Below are positions 1 to 13,900 of a DNA stretch of 64,000 nucleotides, piece by piece. The notes beneath the pieces were generated by a model that saw nothing but the letters and a program-made list of their open reading frames with translations, made no database searches and was not told where the DNA came from. The stretch is from NCBI GenBank assembly GCA_029215795.1, contig JARDYH010000007.1, positions 60,566,763 through 60,630,762 of the forward strand, in the 5' to 3' direction. Source of the DNA: Anniella stebbinsi (taxonomy: Eukaryota > Chordata > Lepidosauria > Squamata > Anniellidae). Positions within the stretch are counted from its first letter, which is position 1. Every line of letters begins with the position of its first letter. A program made the position numbers and the translations under genes.

Positions 1-1347
1 TCTTCTCTCAATACGTCTTCTGGAAGATTTGACTCCACGGGATTCCACAGCCCCCCCACCAGCCGCCGGGAAGCTCCTCCGTCCCATCAACCATCCCTCA
101 GACATTTTGGATCCCCTCCGATGCCAGATCCCATGCAGCTGTCAAGAAGAATGGGCCGTTCATCTGCGGAAGCTCAAGGGCGGCTTCCCCAGGCTTGGAA
201 CAGGCAGACGGAACCACCAACCAAAGCTGTGAAGCCGTTAATGAGAGACCAGTTCTTGAGGCAGTATGGCCACCAGTCCCCTGTTTTATCTGCCAGGAAC
301 AGCCCTCACATGTTTACCCAGCAAGGGAGCCGTAGGGTCACCATCAGAGAGTCGCCAGTAGAGCCATCTCCTCATGCCCAGCCTCTCTACGATGCCAATG
401 GTTCAGCAGAAGCACGGTGGATGCAACAGCAGAGGTGGGATTGCGCTTCTGGGAATGGGGTGCCATCACCCTGGAATCCCTCAGCCAAGATGGGAGCTGC
501 TGGGAGTCTGAGAAGCGTTTCAAGTTTGAACCAGCCTTCGAGTCCCACTCCTAGTGCCCGGAAGGCCTTCATCCAGCGCATCGGTCAGCCTCTGGCTGGG
601 ATGGCACAAGCTGCCTCCTCCACCAGGCGTCCTCTTGCAGAAAGGCTGGGCCATCCGGAAGCTGGGAATCCATACCGGGCACAGTTTGGTCAGGTGGCTG
701 GACCTTCGCCAGCCTTTTCCAGGCGCCTCTTTATGCAGGACCCCCCTTCCGCTGTTCCGTCGCTGAAGCAAATGGGAGAGGCGGCTTACGCTCGGTCGCC
801 CAGTCCAAAAATGGGGCATAAAGTCCCAGGTGGAAATTTGTCCTATGCCGTTTCTGGCGGCGGGCCTGGCCGCTTGGGAAGACCCAATCTGAGCCCCTTG
901 TCCCAAAGAGCAGCTTCATTCCGAGGGCCCCATGCCATGGGAAGGGGGAACCCCTCCTTCGAGGGTTCCTCGCCCTTCCATGATCAATATAGCAGACCAA
1001 GAAGGCCAGGCTCTCCCCGTATGCCTGCCAAGATGCGAGAGCCGGACATGGAAGACGGCATGGGCAGATATGCAGTCGTAATGCCCCAGATCCAACGGAT
1101 GGGCTCTTCTTTCAGGAGAAGATCCCATATGCAAAAGGACCACTGGTCCGACTACCACACTGTCAGCGTCCACGAAATGCCAAACGAGTGGGCCTCAGAG
1201 AAACTCTTCCAGAACCCTCCTGCGGAGAGCTTCGACCGACGGGCATCTCGCCGAGGCGGAGGAAGCAGCGTGTTGTGGTACCTGACACGTGGGACGTCGA
1301 TGCGCAACAAGGAATATGGAGGAGCAAACAAGAATTGGCAGTGTAAG
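1..1347 (+). CDS. MYO15A: MYO15A exon: 3' part of the large N-terminal-extension exon
   Basis: Open in one frame from base 1 to the donor AAG|gtaatt, 449 codons, so the exon begins upstream of the window. The protein is rich in Ser, Pro, Arg, Gly and Met with no folded domain I recognise, as expected of the extension found only in the long MYO15A isoform. A short motif, basic or polar residue then M/I/L then G (RRMG, AKMG, QRIG, ERLG, KQMG, PKMG, GRLG, HAMG, DGMG, QRMG), recurs about ten times. The end (NKNWQCK) is phase 0 and joins 3181. The frame stays open past the donor to a stop at 1480-1482. In mammals this exon is alternatively spliced (long versus short isoform). Confidence 0.85.
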
Positions 1348-4300
1348 GTAATTCAAGGAGTCCCAGTCAATTTGAGGAGGGGGGAGGGGGGCAGCACAGG
1401 GCAACAGTCTGGGATCCAATTAGGCAGAAGGAGAAACCACTTGGATCTGCTTTCAAAGAGGTTCCCTGGATCCATCCGCTAGACCAGCCGTGTTCGTCCA
1501 CCTAGCCCAGTATTCTTTCCTGCCCTACCTGGAGATGCTGAGTTTCGAACCTGGGACCTTCCGCATCCAAAGCAAGTATTCTGCCACTAGCTATGGGCCC
1601 CCTTCTTTAATCATAGGCATAAATGGTGCCTACTACGAGCAAAGAAACAAAACACAGGGTGTTTGTGAGAGAGGCACCTGCCTGCGGCCCACCGTAACAA
1701 AAGAGCTGTATGTAAATTTAGGGACCTGATCTCTGACATGGAGCTGGCCTGGAACAGGAGGAGAGTATTAATTAGAGAGAAGCTGACTCCTGCAGCCCTG
1801 AGCAGAGCGGCGTTCCAAGCCCAGCCCCTTGTGTGAAGCGCTTCGCTTTGGAGGAGTATTTGCTCACCGGTCTGCCGGTGCCTTTAGGCTCAAACTGACG
1901 GCAAGGCGCCACCAGGCGTGGCTACGCGAGGCTCTCCAAGGTAGAAGGAATGGGGATGTTTATAAAGATAGCCGGTGCGGTGTAATGGTGAACGTGTTGG
2001 AGTTGGGAGACCCGAGTTCAAATCCCCCTTTCTGCTGTGATGCTCACTGGGCGACCATGGGCTAATTGCTGCCTCTCAGCCTGGCAAACCTGATGGGGTT
2101 GTTGCGAATGGGGCGGGTGTGGGGGAGAATGATTTGTGCCTCCCCAAACATCTTGGAGGAAGGGGGGTTGGATAAAAATGTAAACGAGCCAGTGGAGGCT
2201 GGTGGCTACAGTTTCAATGGGGCTGTGAATGCATTCTGGATTTCGGTCAGAACTAGGCAGAACTCGGAAGGAGCTATCCAAAGTGCTGAGCCCTAGTCCA
2301 AAAATGGGCTCAGCACCTTGGATAGCTCCTTCCGAGTTCTGCCTGGTTCTGATTGACACCTGGACTGGATGCACAGCCACTGAATCAAACATATACTGCT
2401 TGGTGTGTCAACCTGTGTCCAGGCTGGGCTGCTGTAGGTGGGGAGGGGGGGTTCACATAATCCAATGTTCGTAGAATCATTGGGTCATTGCAGCCTTCCC
2501 GGACCTGGTACCTTCCAAACTTTTTGGACTTCAACTCCTATCAGCTGCAGCCAGCATGGCCAATGGTCAGGAATGCTGGGAGTTGTCGTACAAAGCATCT
2601 GGAGGGCATCAGTTTGGGGAAGGCTAACGTATAGCATTAGAAGGGCCCTTAGAGGTCATCTAGTCCACCACCCCTGCTCAGTGGGCCCCCAGATTAAAAC
2701 AAATCCTACATATAGAAAACTAACATGGTAAGTTTATGGTTTATTGTGCCTGAACATGTCAAGGTCATATGCTGACTTTAAACCAGGGTTTGTTGTTGAC
2801 TTACGAATCCTATCTTATTTGGGTGCAAAAAAGCATAACCCAGGGATCGAGCAATACACAAACAGTCCTTCCCTGGTTTATTTACCTGCTGGCATTGGGC
2901 TGCATGCATTAGCATGTAGCTCTTTCTTATCATGGTTTATTAAATGAGGATTCCTGGCTTACCATTATGGTTGAATAAGGCTGGTGTGGTGTTATTTTAT
3001 TGTTATCAGCCAGTTTGAGAACTGACATTACAAACGGGTTATAAAAAAATAACTAATAAATAAATACAAAATTGTTCCACATGTTACTGTGGGTCAAGTG
3101 CACTCTGTTAGCATCTTTTGTCTCAGGAAGATGCCTCTGAGCATGCGCTGATCTTCTTGTCTTATTCTCCAAAATTATAGATGCAGTCCATCCACAACTT
3201 GCAATCCATGACCCATGCAGGAGATAATGGTGTGGAAGACATGACCCAGCTGGAGTAAGTGGCAATTGTATGGGGTGATTCGTCACGAGGGGCTGAAATT
3301 TGTTGACTTCCAACATCCCTATGCAAATGTGGACAATCCCAAATAAAGGATGTGACTGCCCAGAACCTCAAAAACAGCCTTCGCTAACCTGGTGCCACCC
3401 AGGTATGTTGGACTACAACACCCATCATTCCCAGGCCACCATGGCCATTCCATGCTGGCTAGCGATTATGGGTATTTCAACCCAACACATCTGGAGAGCA
3501 CCAGGTTGAGGATGGCTGCTCAAAGGTATACATGGAATGTCAGTGGGCAGCTGTTAAACACAATTGCCAGAATTCTCATGTGAATGATTGAAAAGCAGAG
3601 AAATGCTTTGCCGATCTTGACTTTGCCGAATTCATCTGGAATTCACCAACCTCACCGAATTCTGGCCATCCATTGTACTCGGGGGCAGTGTGCCCACAGG
3701 TATTACTCTTGGTAACTGCTAGGCTCCATGTCCCTCCTGATTTTGTTTAATTTCTTAAGATTCTTTGTAGTAATCATCATCATCATCATCAACAACATCA
3801 TCATTATCATTATTATTTTTGAAAGGCTGGCATAAGAACATCAGAAGAGCCCTGAGGCTGGATCAGACCAAGGGTCCATCTGGTCCAGCATTGTGTTCAC
3901 ACGGTGGCTGACCAAATGCCCACAGGAACCCACAAGTAGGACATGAGTGTAACAGCACCCTCTTGCCTATGTTCCCCAGCAACTGGTGTACAGATATAGC
4001 CAACAAGAGTAGTAGCCATTGATGGCTTTATCCTCCATGTATGTGTCCAACCCCCTTTTTAAAGCCATCCAAATTGGAGGCCATCACTACATCTAGTCTT
4101 ATGAGAGAGGGAGGGAAATGTCTCCCTCTCCATATGAAGCCTCCTCTAATGGAGATGGTGCCTTCCGGTGCCATCTTCCTTTGGGTTCAAAAGCATGGCT
4201 ATGTGTTTTGAAGCTCAGAGCTCCCCTCTGAGGTTGAAGCCCACCTAGGTAACCTGTCGTCGTTGGTGGAGAATCCAGCTTTCCCCTCTTCTAGCCTCGG

Positions 4301-7300
4301 AAGCTAGAAAGGCCTTTGCATCCACCTCCCAGCAAATGTTTCCCATGTTGTACAAGCAACGGAAGTCTATTTAATTCACTTGTCCTTCCATCACCCACCA
4401 AAGAGTTATCGGCAGTCTTCTCCCATCCTGGTGCCCTCCTGTTGGGTTGGACTGCAATTCCCATCATTCCCAGCCAGCATGATCAGTGGAACTGAGGGAA
4501 GTTCAGTCCACCCAATGTGACAGGCAACGAGTTAAAGAAAGCTGGTTTGTGGCATAGACTTTTCTTTTCTTATAAAAACCTGCTGCCATGTCTCCACTTC
4601 CTCCCTCCTCTCTCTACACTGCAGGGACCTCCACGAAAGTGTGGTTCTTCGCAACATCAAAAGGAGGTTTGACCAGGGACTCATTTATGTAAGTTTCAGG
4701 CTACAGTGATTTCTCATTATTCCTTTGTTTATTTCCAATGCTTATAAGCAAGCGTTCTCCTAGAAAAGCACGCAGCACGCGGCTGTGGATCTATTGTCAG
4801 GTTTGACCCTGGGTTCAAATCCCCACTTAGCCACCAAGCTCACTGGGTGACCTTGAGCCAGCCATGATTTCTCACCTTAACCCATCTCATGGGGTTGCTG
4901 TGATGATAAAACTGGGGTGGTAGAGGGGAAAACCAGGGGGTGCCACATCACACCCCTGAAAGGAAGGTGGAATACAAATGAAACAATGCAATCCTTTGCT
5001 TTGTTTATTTATTAACGAACAAATCCATACATAAATAAGAAATGGGCAGGAGAAGAAAGGGTTTGGGAGGAAGAGAAACTAGTCTATCATTCTTTGCTCA
5101 AGTACGTTGTCATCGAGCTTTTTACAGGTTGCATAGGTAAAATGTGGAACTTACCTGTGAGTAAGCACCCAGTTCCGCCACAGCATGCAGTAACCTGGGA
5201 TGCTTATCCATGAGTAACTCTGCTGTTGGGGAGAGTTCCACTTAACTTGACTGTGGCTCAGTTCAGACAACACGTTAGTCAATGCAGTGTGAAAACTCCA
5301 CTCAACGGTTGAGTTTTTAAGGGGCACTCCCCACACAACATGTTCTAACTCCACCGTTGTGTGACTGCCGGCTACCGTGGAGTTGAGTAAAAGCCATCGC
5401 GACGTTTGATTGACAGTTCCTCCTCCCTTTGTCCTCCCCCAGTCCTCCCGATGGTATCCCATCAGCCATTGCTGCAAAAAAAAAAAAAAAACAATCCTTG
5501 CAGCTCTCCTAGAGCGGCACTCACTCCTTTCGCCGCTCTTGCCAGGGAACTCTGTAGCCAGTGGGAAAAGTCAACTCAATGCAACAGAAAACTCCACAAA
5601 GCCCGCCACACAACACGCCACACAACTGTTGTACAGGAACTCTCCTCTGCACAGCGTAGATTTTCTGCGTGGAGTGTTTTCCAAAAAAACCCTCCTCCGT
5701 GGCATGGAGTTTTCCCTCCAGACAACACATTTCTCAACGGTGGTGTAAGAACTCCACCATGGAGTTCTTAAACCACCATTGACAAACGTGTTGCCTGAAC
5801 TGAGCCTGTGTCTGAAGTTCGTGCTATATATATGATGCAGTGCATGCATCCAGACCTCAGAGCTTATTTCCTTTCTCTAAACTTCCTTCCTTCTCTATTC
5901 CAGACCTACATAGGCAGCATCTTAGTGTCCGTGAACCCTTACAAAATGTACAACATCTACGGGACGGACCATGTGCTGCAGTACGAAGGGAAAGCGTTGG
6001 GGGAGAACCCACCGTAAGCGTCTGCTCCTGAGAGGCTGGATCTGAAGGAGAGAGCCTGTGTGTCCCTCAATTCCAGAAAAATAAAGCTAATCTTAGCTTT
6101 GAATTTTTATTTTTATTTTTTAAAAAGAATATGTTCCGAGTCCTCATGTGTGCAAAGATAGTCTTGGAAATGTGTGTGCTTCCTGAAGTCTCAGCTGCCA
6201 GGGGATGGCTGAATAACTCACAAAGCTGCCTTTATGAGACCACTGGTCCATGTCGCTCAATATGGCAGTGGCTAGTCTTTAGGGCCCTTCTCACCGGTGG
6301 ACAGGGAAATAAAGGCCAGCATGGTACAGGTGTTTCCCATATTTCAATTTGCTGCTTGGCTGTCCCCCAGAAATGCCTGCCACCCCTCCCACCATGCACC
6401 CACTCCCAGAACACTTTGGTTCCTTCTGTCATTTCAGGCTTGCTGGAATGTTAGCCAGATGTACGCCTCTCATTGACCGTGAGGGGATCTACATTTCATC
6501 TCCCTCAGTTTTTACAATCCTCTTTTTCTCCCCTTTGCAGGCATTTGTTCGCAATCACAAATATTGCCTACAGCAAGCTGAGAGATGCCAAACTCAATCA
6601 GTGTATTATTATCAGGTGAGTTTTCAGCTGCAACGTTCCCAAGGAAGGCGTGTTCTAACAAGGGCAGCTAACCCTGCTCCGGCCTATGTCGAGTGCCTAA
6701 CCTCGTGAAGTCGCTTCAGGGAAGGAATGAGTTTCCTCCGTTCTCCTAAAATGCTGTTCCTTCGGTTGCTCCTAGCGGCGAAAGCGGCTCCGGCAAAACG
6801 GAAGCTACCAAGCTGATTCTTCGCTACCTGGCAGCGATAAACCAGAAACATACTGCAACGCAGCAGGTACAGCAACACCGCTGAAGGCAGCTGACCCAGT
6901 TAAAGATCTGGGTTGGCTTGGGCACGGATCCATTCCCTTTGACAGGGAGCTATGAGGGATGAGCTAAGTGGCTGAACCTTCCTGAACCTTCTTAATCGCT
7001 GAACTATTTCGCATTGCTTCCCAACCTCTGGCGTCGTCCCCTTCCCTGGGCCATTGTGTCGCTCTGCTTCCCTTGCGGGCTTCCGTAGATCGAGGTATGG
7101 AGCAGATGTGTGCAGTGCCAGCATTTTGGCTTGATTTAATGGAGTAAAACCAGGAGTGGGCTGGAACGTCATACTGATTGGTCCGTCGACACTATTCTCC
7201 TAGTTGTCCTGGACCAATGTGGGCTTACCCCTGAGCAGCTCCACCCTCCCCATCCCTCTGTGGTCGGGTTGGCAACCCCCAGAACAAGTTCCTCCATATT

Positions 7301-7907
7301 TGGATTATCGAAAATCAAGGACCAATTGCTCCTCAGGACATGTCAGAAGGGTGGTCATGGGCGTTCCTGTTTGTGCCCAGGAGTGCACAACTGTGGAAGA
7401 GCCAAAAAGGGTCCCAAGGAAAAGATCCCACCTTTTCTGCCATGGGACACCTCCAGACATAGTGTTAAAAGACAGCTGCGAGACCAGTTCCATCTGTCTT
7501 ACTCGCCTACTTGCCTTGGACCATCCTTCCCCAACCTGGTGCCCTCCAGAGGTGTTGGACGGCAACTCTCTATCGTTCCCAGCCAATGATGGGCTTCTGC
7601 AGTCCAACACAGCTGGAGGGCACCAAGTTGGGGAAGGCTGACGTGAACCAATGGGGACGCACCTGGCCGACTGCCGTGCACCCTGATGTGTCAGAGTGCA
7701 GGAAGGCAGGCATAAAAGGCCACCCAGTGAGGGGGGCAGGCCTGATGCTCAGGGGTTGAGCCACCAGGTGTGAGTGAGTCCTTTGCATGTTGCCTATGCA
7801 CAACCTCTGTCTTCCACCTGACCTTCCTCATAAGCTTTGCAGCCGCAGCTCCGCAGAAGGTGCCTCAATCTTTTTGCTGTGAAATCTGTGCAGCTCTGCA
7901 TCCGTTG

Positions 7908-7947
<40 letters not shown>

Positions 7948-10900
7948 ATATTTTTAAAAAAATATTTAAAAATAAGATAAAGTTACATCAACAAAATTCT
8001 AGCAAATGTAGTGGTTGTTTCTTCATGATGAAAATGTATAGTTACAAGAATATTTCAGGCAGAGCCATAAAGTTGTCTATATTATATGAAAACATTACCA
8101 GTTCCAATTTCAATCAAAATTCAATAATTAGAGTAGCCTAGAATGAGGTTAACAGGGAACCGGATCTACCAGCAGTTCCATTAACATAATTGATAAACAG
8201 GGACCATATTGTGTCAAAAGGATCATGTCTCAGTTGGCCCCAGAAGACTCTACGATGATATGTTAACTTTTCAGAAAGAGCTATGATGTCCCACATTTTC
8301 CTTTTCCAGCCAGTTAACGTGGGGCCCTTTGGGTCTTTCCAATGTTCAGCAATTTCCAAATGCGCTGCCATAAGCAGCACAGCTACAAGTTCTTTGAGGA
8401 CAAGGGATGGATTTAAAACATTCGGCAGGGACAACAAAGCCAAAGATCTGCGGCCTCTGAGATTGCCTTAAAGAAGACTAGAACCCCAAACTTCTTTAGG
8501 GCTTTGCAGTCCCACCACAGTCCCTCCTGACTCTGCTCAGGTGTACCCAGGTGAACCTGTGAGTGATGATCTAGCTTACCTTAGATGTGGCACTGGTTGT
8601 CAATCACCTATTTACTCTCAGGTTCCTTCTATAAGAACCCTTTTCTCCAGAATTGCAATCCGGCATTCACTTACTTTTTACGGAGCCTCCCGACAATATT
8701 GCTCTCGGCCGATCGTATTCTAGTTGCTGTGTTCTCCTCCTGTCCTTTTTTCAGACTTGATTTCTGGCTATATAAATATGTATGCATGTGTTTGTGCATC
8801 TGCAAGCCACATGACACGCAAACTGGCATAAGTCCAGGATAGATTTGCCACGGAGATGTGCCCCATGATTTGACAGAACGAGCAGTTGTCCTCTTGTGCG
8901 ATCAGATGCACGTTCGAAGCGTTGTCTCTCCAAGTCGGTTGATTTGCCTGCTAACCGGCTGAGCAATTTGATAACTGCTTCTGATAACTGTGGTGCCTGT
9001 AGGTTATGTGGTGTGTGTGTGTGTGTGTGTGATTTAAATTCTCATCCTCTTTGGTGCACGGCCATGTGTTTCTGTTTGGTTTTGTATTCCATTTGATCTG
9101 CTCATGTCAGATTCTCGAAGCGACACCTCTGCTGGAATCCTTCGGAAATGCCAAGACTGTGCGGAACGACAACTCCAGCAGGTTTGGGAAATTTGTGGAA
9201 ATCTTTCTGGAGGAGTAAGTAAACACACGCCTGCGTCTTTCTGTCGTTTTCTCCCTTACCCTTCAGCATGCATGTCTTAAGACCCCCCCATACAAACCTA
9301 CCTGAACATTTGAGACCCTCTTCGGAGGCCCTTCTCAGTGACTGGGCAAATGGTCAGCATGCAGAAGGCCGTGGGTTCGATCCCTGGCAGCGTCTCCAGG
9401 GAGGGCTAGGAAAGCATCTTGCCTGAAGCCCTGGAGAGCCACAGCTGCTGGTCAGTGTTGACAATACTGGGCAAGATGTCTGAGGCAGAGAAGGGCTATA
9501 GCTCAGTAGTAGAAGACATACTTTAAAAGCAGAAGGTCCCAGGTTCAGTCCCCGGAATCTCCAGATAGGGCTAAGAAAGGGCCTTACCTTTAAACTCTAG
9601 AAAGTTGCCACCCATCAGTGTTGACAATATCAAGCCAGGTAGACCAAGGCAGCTTCCTCTCATCTTCCTACGCTCACATTGTTCCCGCTACCCAGGGGTG
9701 GGTATAGGAGCAGGCGATCCAGACTCCGACCTGCAGAGTTGGGTTTGAGGGACATCAGGCTGGTGGTGCAGCGATCGCAGGTTATCTACCCAACTAGGTA
9801 CTCCACAGCTGAAACAAATACTACAAACATTACACGTGGCCTGAATCCATACTGATTTGCAGCTCTTAGCGTGAGAGCAGGGGTAAGCCATGTCTGCACA
9901 TCAAAGTCCTGAACTGAGCAATAAATGCAATTAAAACAAATAAGGAATTCAAAAGTTGAACAAATGGAAGAAGGGGAGCTTAGGGCCAACCTTTCCCCCA
10001 GTAGGAAGGTACCGATTTGTTAGATCCTTTCCATTAGGCGACTTTCGTTTTGTTATCCCCTCATTGATAGAATTGGATTTTTAAACCAGGATTTTGTTCT
10101 ACTTGCACTAACTTGCGTTCACACTTATCTCCGTTACTGCTCCTGTGTACTTGTGCTAACCCGTGTTAATGCGAACTAGTGCTAATGCGTGTAAATCCTA
10201 CCCCAACATGAAAAAAAATCTTGCGTAAGTCTACAGAGTCGACATGACTCTGAAAAAGACCATCCGTTGCAGAATCCACAGGTTGGATTCATAGAAGTTC
10301 ATATTCATTTGATTCTGTTGCAAATTTCTCCAGCATCCTGTCTGGGTTGAGGGGAATAGAGATGAGAGATGGGGCCTTTTCGTTGGTGGCAACTCACCGC
10401 CGGAGCTCCGTCCCTCTGCCCACCCACCATCAGGCTCCCTGTCTGATGATTTTTAGAAAACAGCTAAAAAAATCAGCCTCCTCGCTCCTCCACTTCAGCC
10501 TTTCGTGGGATCCAGCCCACACGGCTACACTGAATCTGATGGCCTTTTGCGTGCAATCCTAATCACGTTTACCAGAGAGTAAGCCCCATTGGATGCAGTG
10601 GGGCTCCCTTCTGTGTCAGTATGCATACAGTTGTGATATTTATGTCTAAGTCTGTAACAATAGTTTTATGCTGTTGCTGGCTGCCTCACAGGTCTTTGTG
10701 AGGCCGGATCTATATTAAGACAGCCCTCCTCAGCCTGGTTGCAATGGTCATACTAGGTGGTGGGAGTTGTACTCTAAGATACCTGGTGGGCACCAGGTTG
10801 GGGAAAGTTGATTAAAATTAATAACCCAACAGATACATTCCCCTGCCCTGCAAAAATCCTCTTCTCTGTCTTTGTTCTAATTCGTGGTACTGTTTCGGAA

Positions 10901-13900
10901 GGCCAGTGGCATCCCAGGAGGGTTCTGTTTCTTTCAGCACTGATAACATTTAGATGGGGGTTTAATGAAGGACTGCCTGTAAACTTCAAGATGAGTGTGG
11001 CCAAATGTTGAGGTCATTTTTTGAGCCCCTGCTGCAGGTGCCTCTGCCTTCAGAGATGAGGCAGAAGGTAGCTGTAGAAAGGCCCTTTTTGATGGTGGCA
11101 CACCAGCTGTCAAATGGTCTCCCCAAGGATGTCAAATCTCAGGTCCCTCCAGTGCCAGATGAAGACAGTTTCATTTACCCAGTTCTTGTATAATGTTTAT
11201 TAGATCTGTTTTAACGCCACAGCTGCCATTTTATTCAGTCTTGCTGCTTTTCAACATATTCTGTATTGTGTTCTTTGCTGATTGCACAACCGTAGTTTGC
11301 CATTCAACCAGCATCCTGTATAAAGGCATTCGTACAGATTGCTGCAAATTAAAAAGAGAAGTTTCTCGTCTCCTCTGGTTGCCTGCAAAGGAAGTGGGGG
11401 AAAGGAGAGAAGGGGCATATGAGCCCGAGACACAACATGATTTGTTCTTGTAAAGACAAAACATGGTGTGGTGTAGCAGTTAGAGTCTTGGGCTTTTGCT
11501 GCAGAGATCCGGGTTCTAATCCCCACTTGGTCATGAAGCTCACTGTGTGGCTTTGGGCCAGTCGCTGACTCTCTGTCTAACTTACCTCGCAGGGTTCTTG
11601 TGAGGATAAAAGGGAGAGGAAGAGAGGATCACGTATGCTACCTTGGGCCCTGATGATGTGTTGATAGAGAAGCTGGCATTCCAAGAATTTCCTACTTTCT
11701 CGTGGAACCTTTAGCAGGAAACCACGGAAGCTTCTACTAAGGCCCTAGTGGCTAGGGTCTGTGTCCTAGAGCTGCCAGGCTGCCTCTCTAGATGCAAGGT
11801 GGCCTGCGCTTGTGCGGAGTTGCTCCATGGAAGAAATCCAGTGCAAATTCTATTTTTTGTCTCTCTAGCAATGGGTTGATTTGTGGTGCCATTACCTCAC
11901 AGTACCTTCTGGAGAAATCGAGGGTCGTCTTTCAGGTGAGGCACCTCTCTTCCGTTTTCCTCTTCTATTAGAAGCATATTTTAAAAAGTGACAGAATAAG
12001 AGAAATAAAACGATTAGCAATACCACCAGGGCTGTACCAACGGTGAGACAAATTATGAATTATTTCGTTTGTTTACTACCATGCGCTGCCATTTTGGATT
12101 TTTCTCATTGTTGCAAGGGGCCACATTCGTCCTGGTGCTGAGTCCCTTTTCTGTCTCTTTATATAGGCCAAAAACGAACGGAACTACCATATCTTTTACG
12201 AGATGCTGGCAGGCCTTCCTGCCCAGCAGAAGCGGAAATTCTGTCTTCAAGAAGCAGAAACTTACTATTACCTGAACCAGGTATGGTCCTGTCCATAGGG
12301 ACGGCTGAGAAATTTGTTCAATTCACATTTCAATGCGAACTTACCAAATTTGCACTTCTCAAACCGAACTATGAAACAGAATGCAGCTTGCTGCCACAGT
12401 CTGGACATTTCCAAAGTTTGCAATGCAATTTGTAAAAAACTAAAGAAAATGCATCCAACCCCCACAACATACGTTTCAAAGAGAATCTGCACAAAAAGGG
12501 TATATTTTCTTAAAACTGCAAACACAAATGTATATATTTTATATAAACATCTACAAAATTTCTTTATTCAGTGGGAGGGGGGAAATGCAATCATTTGAAA
12601 AATGGCTCACAAGATGTGAGTATTGGAGGCAGGATGCCTATATACACCAGTTGCTGGGGAACATGGGCGGGAGGGTGCTGTTGCATTCATGCCCTGCTCA
12701 AGGGTTTCCCATGGGGATGGGTTGGCCAATGTGTGAACAGAATGCTGGAGTGGATGGACCTTTGGTCAGATCCAGCAGGGCTCTTCTGACATTCTTATGC
12801 ACACAAAAATGTGTACGTTTGGGAAAATATGTACCAAAAATGTACAAATTTTTGTGTGGACTTAAAAAAAAAATCGTAATCCTTTATGCTTTATGGTGGA
12901 GATTCATTCAACATACGTCACAACCGGACTTACAACAGCATATGCCCGCTACAGCTTTGAGCATTTGGATATCATAACAACAAATGAAGATCACACAGCA
13001 CACTTATTAATTAGTATAATTGTTTATTTAGTTATTACTTTTTTCCTTTTCCTTCCCTCCTTTTGTATTGTATTTTTTAAAAAAGAAATCTGATGCTGAA
13101 CTGGGAGGGAATGAATTTAGCATTGGAAAAGTGAGAACCTGCATGAAATTAAGCTTGACAGAGTCACTCTGCCCTATCGATCCAGAAAGTGTCTGAGAAA
13201 TAAATGTCAGCGCATAGGCACTGGATTTTATCACAAACCAAGGCCCCAAAGTTTCAGCTGAGGTGCCGTAAGCATCTTTCTTGCTGGAGACAAGTTCTTC
13301 CTTTTCCTCCCACCCAGGGAGGTAACTGTGAGATTCCTGGCAAGGTGGACGTGGAGGATTTCCATCGGCTGCTCGACGCCATGGAGACCCTGCATTTCAG
13401 CGCCCACGAACAGGACAGCATCTTCCGAATTCTGTCTTCCATCCTTCACCTAGGGAATGTCTACTTTGAAAAATATGAGGTAAGCGACAGTTTGCTGGGG
13501 GGAAAAGAGATGAAAATGGTGGTCGTGCGTGTACAAGAAATATGCTTTTTGTGACACAGGGAATATCTCACAACTGAGCTTCCTGGTCCCTTCAGCTGTT
13601 CCCCCAAGTCTGGCTCCCCCCCCCCGATCTCTTGGACTACAACAGCCATCATCCCCAGCCAGCAATTTTTTTCTGGTGATGATGGTGGTTGTAGTCCCAA
13701 CACTTACAGAGGACTCCAGCTTGGGAGAAGCTGCCTGAGGGCACCTGGCATGGCTGATGTCTGTGTTTGCTGGGAAAGGGTGCAGAGTAGAGACTTTCCT
13801 GTGGTAGGACCTAATTTATGGAAGAGGAAATTCTAAAAAGCTACTTTACCATCTGACTTCTGTCGCTCAATCAAAATTCTTCTTTTTTTTTCATTCTCGG

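Noticed and set aside
520..906. Minus-strand frames opposite the N-terminal extension
   Set aside because: Antisense shadows of a Ser/Pro/Arg-rich exon; no independent evidence.
9491..9560. tRNA gene-like A and B boxes
   Set aside because: They belong to tRNA-derived SINE-1 copies with divergent heads and SINE tails; no clean tRNA cloverleaf is apparent.
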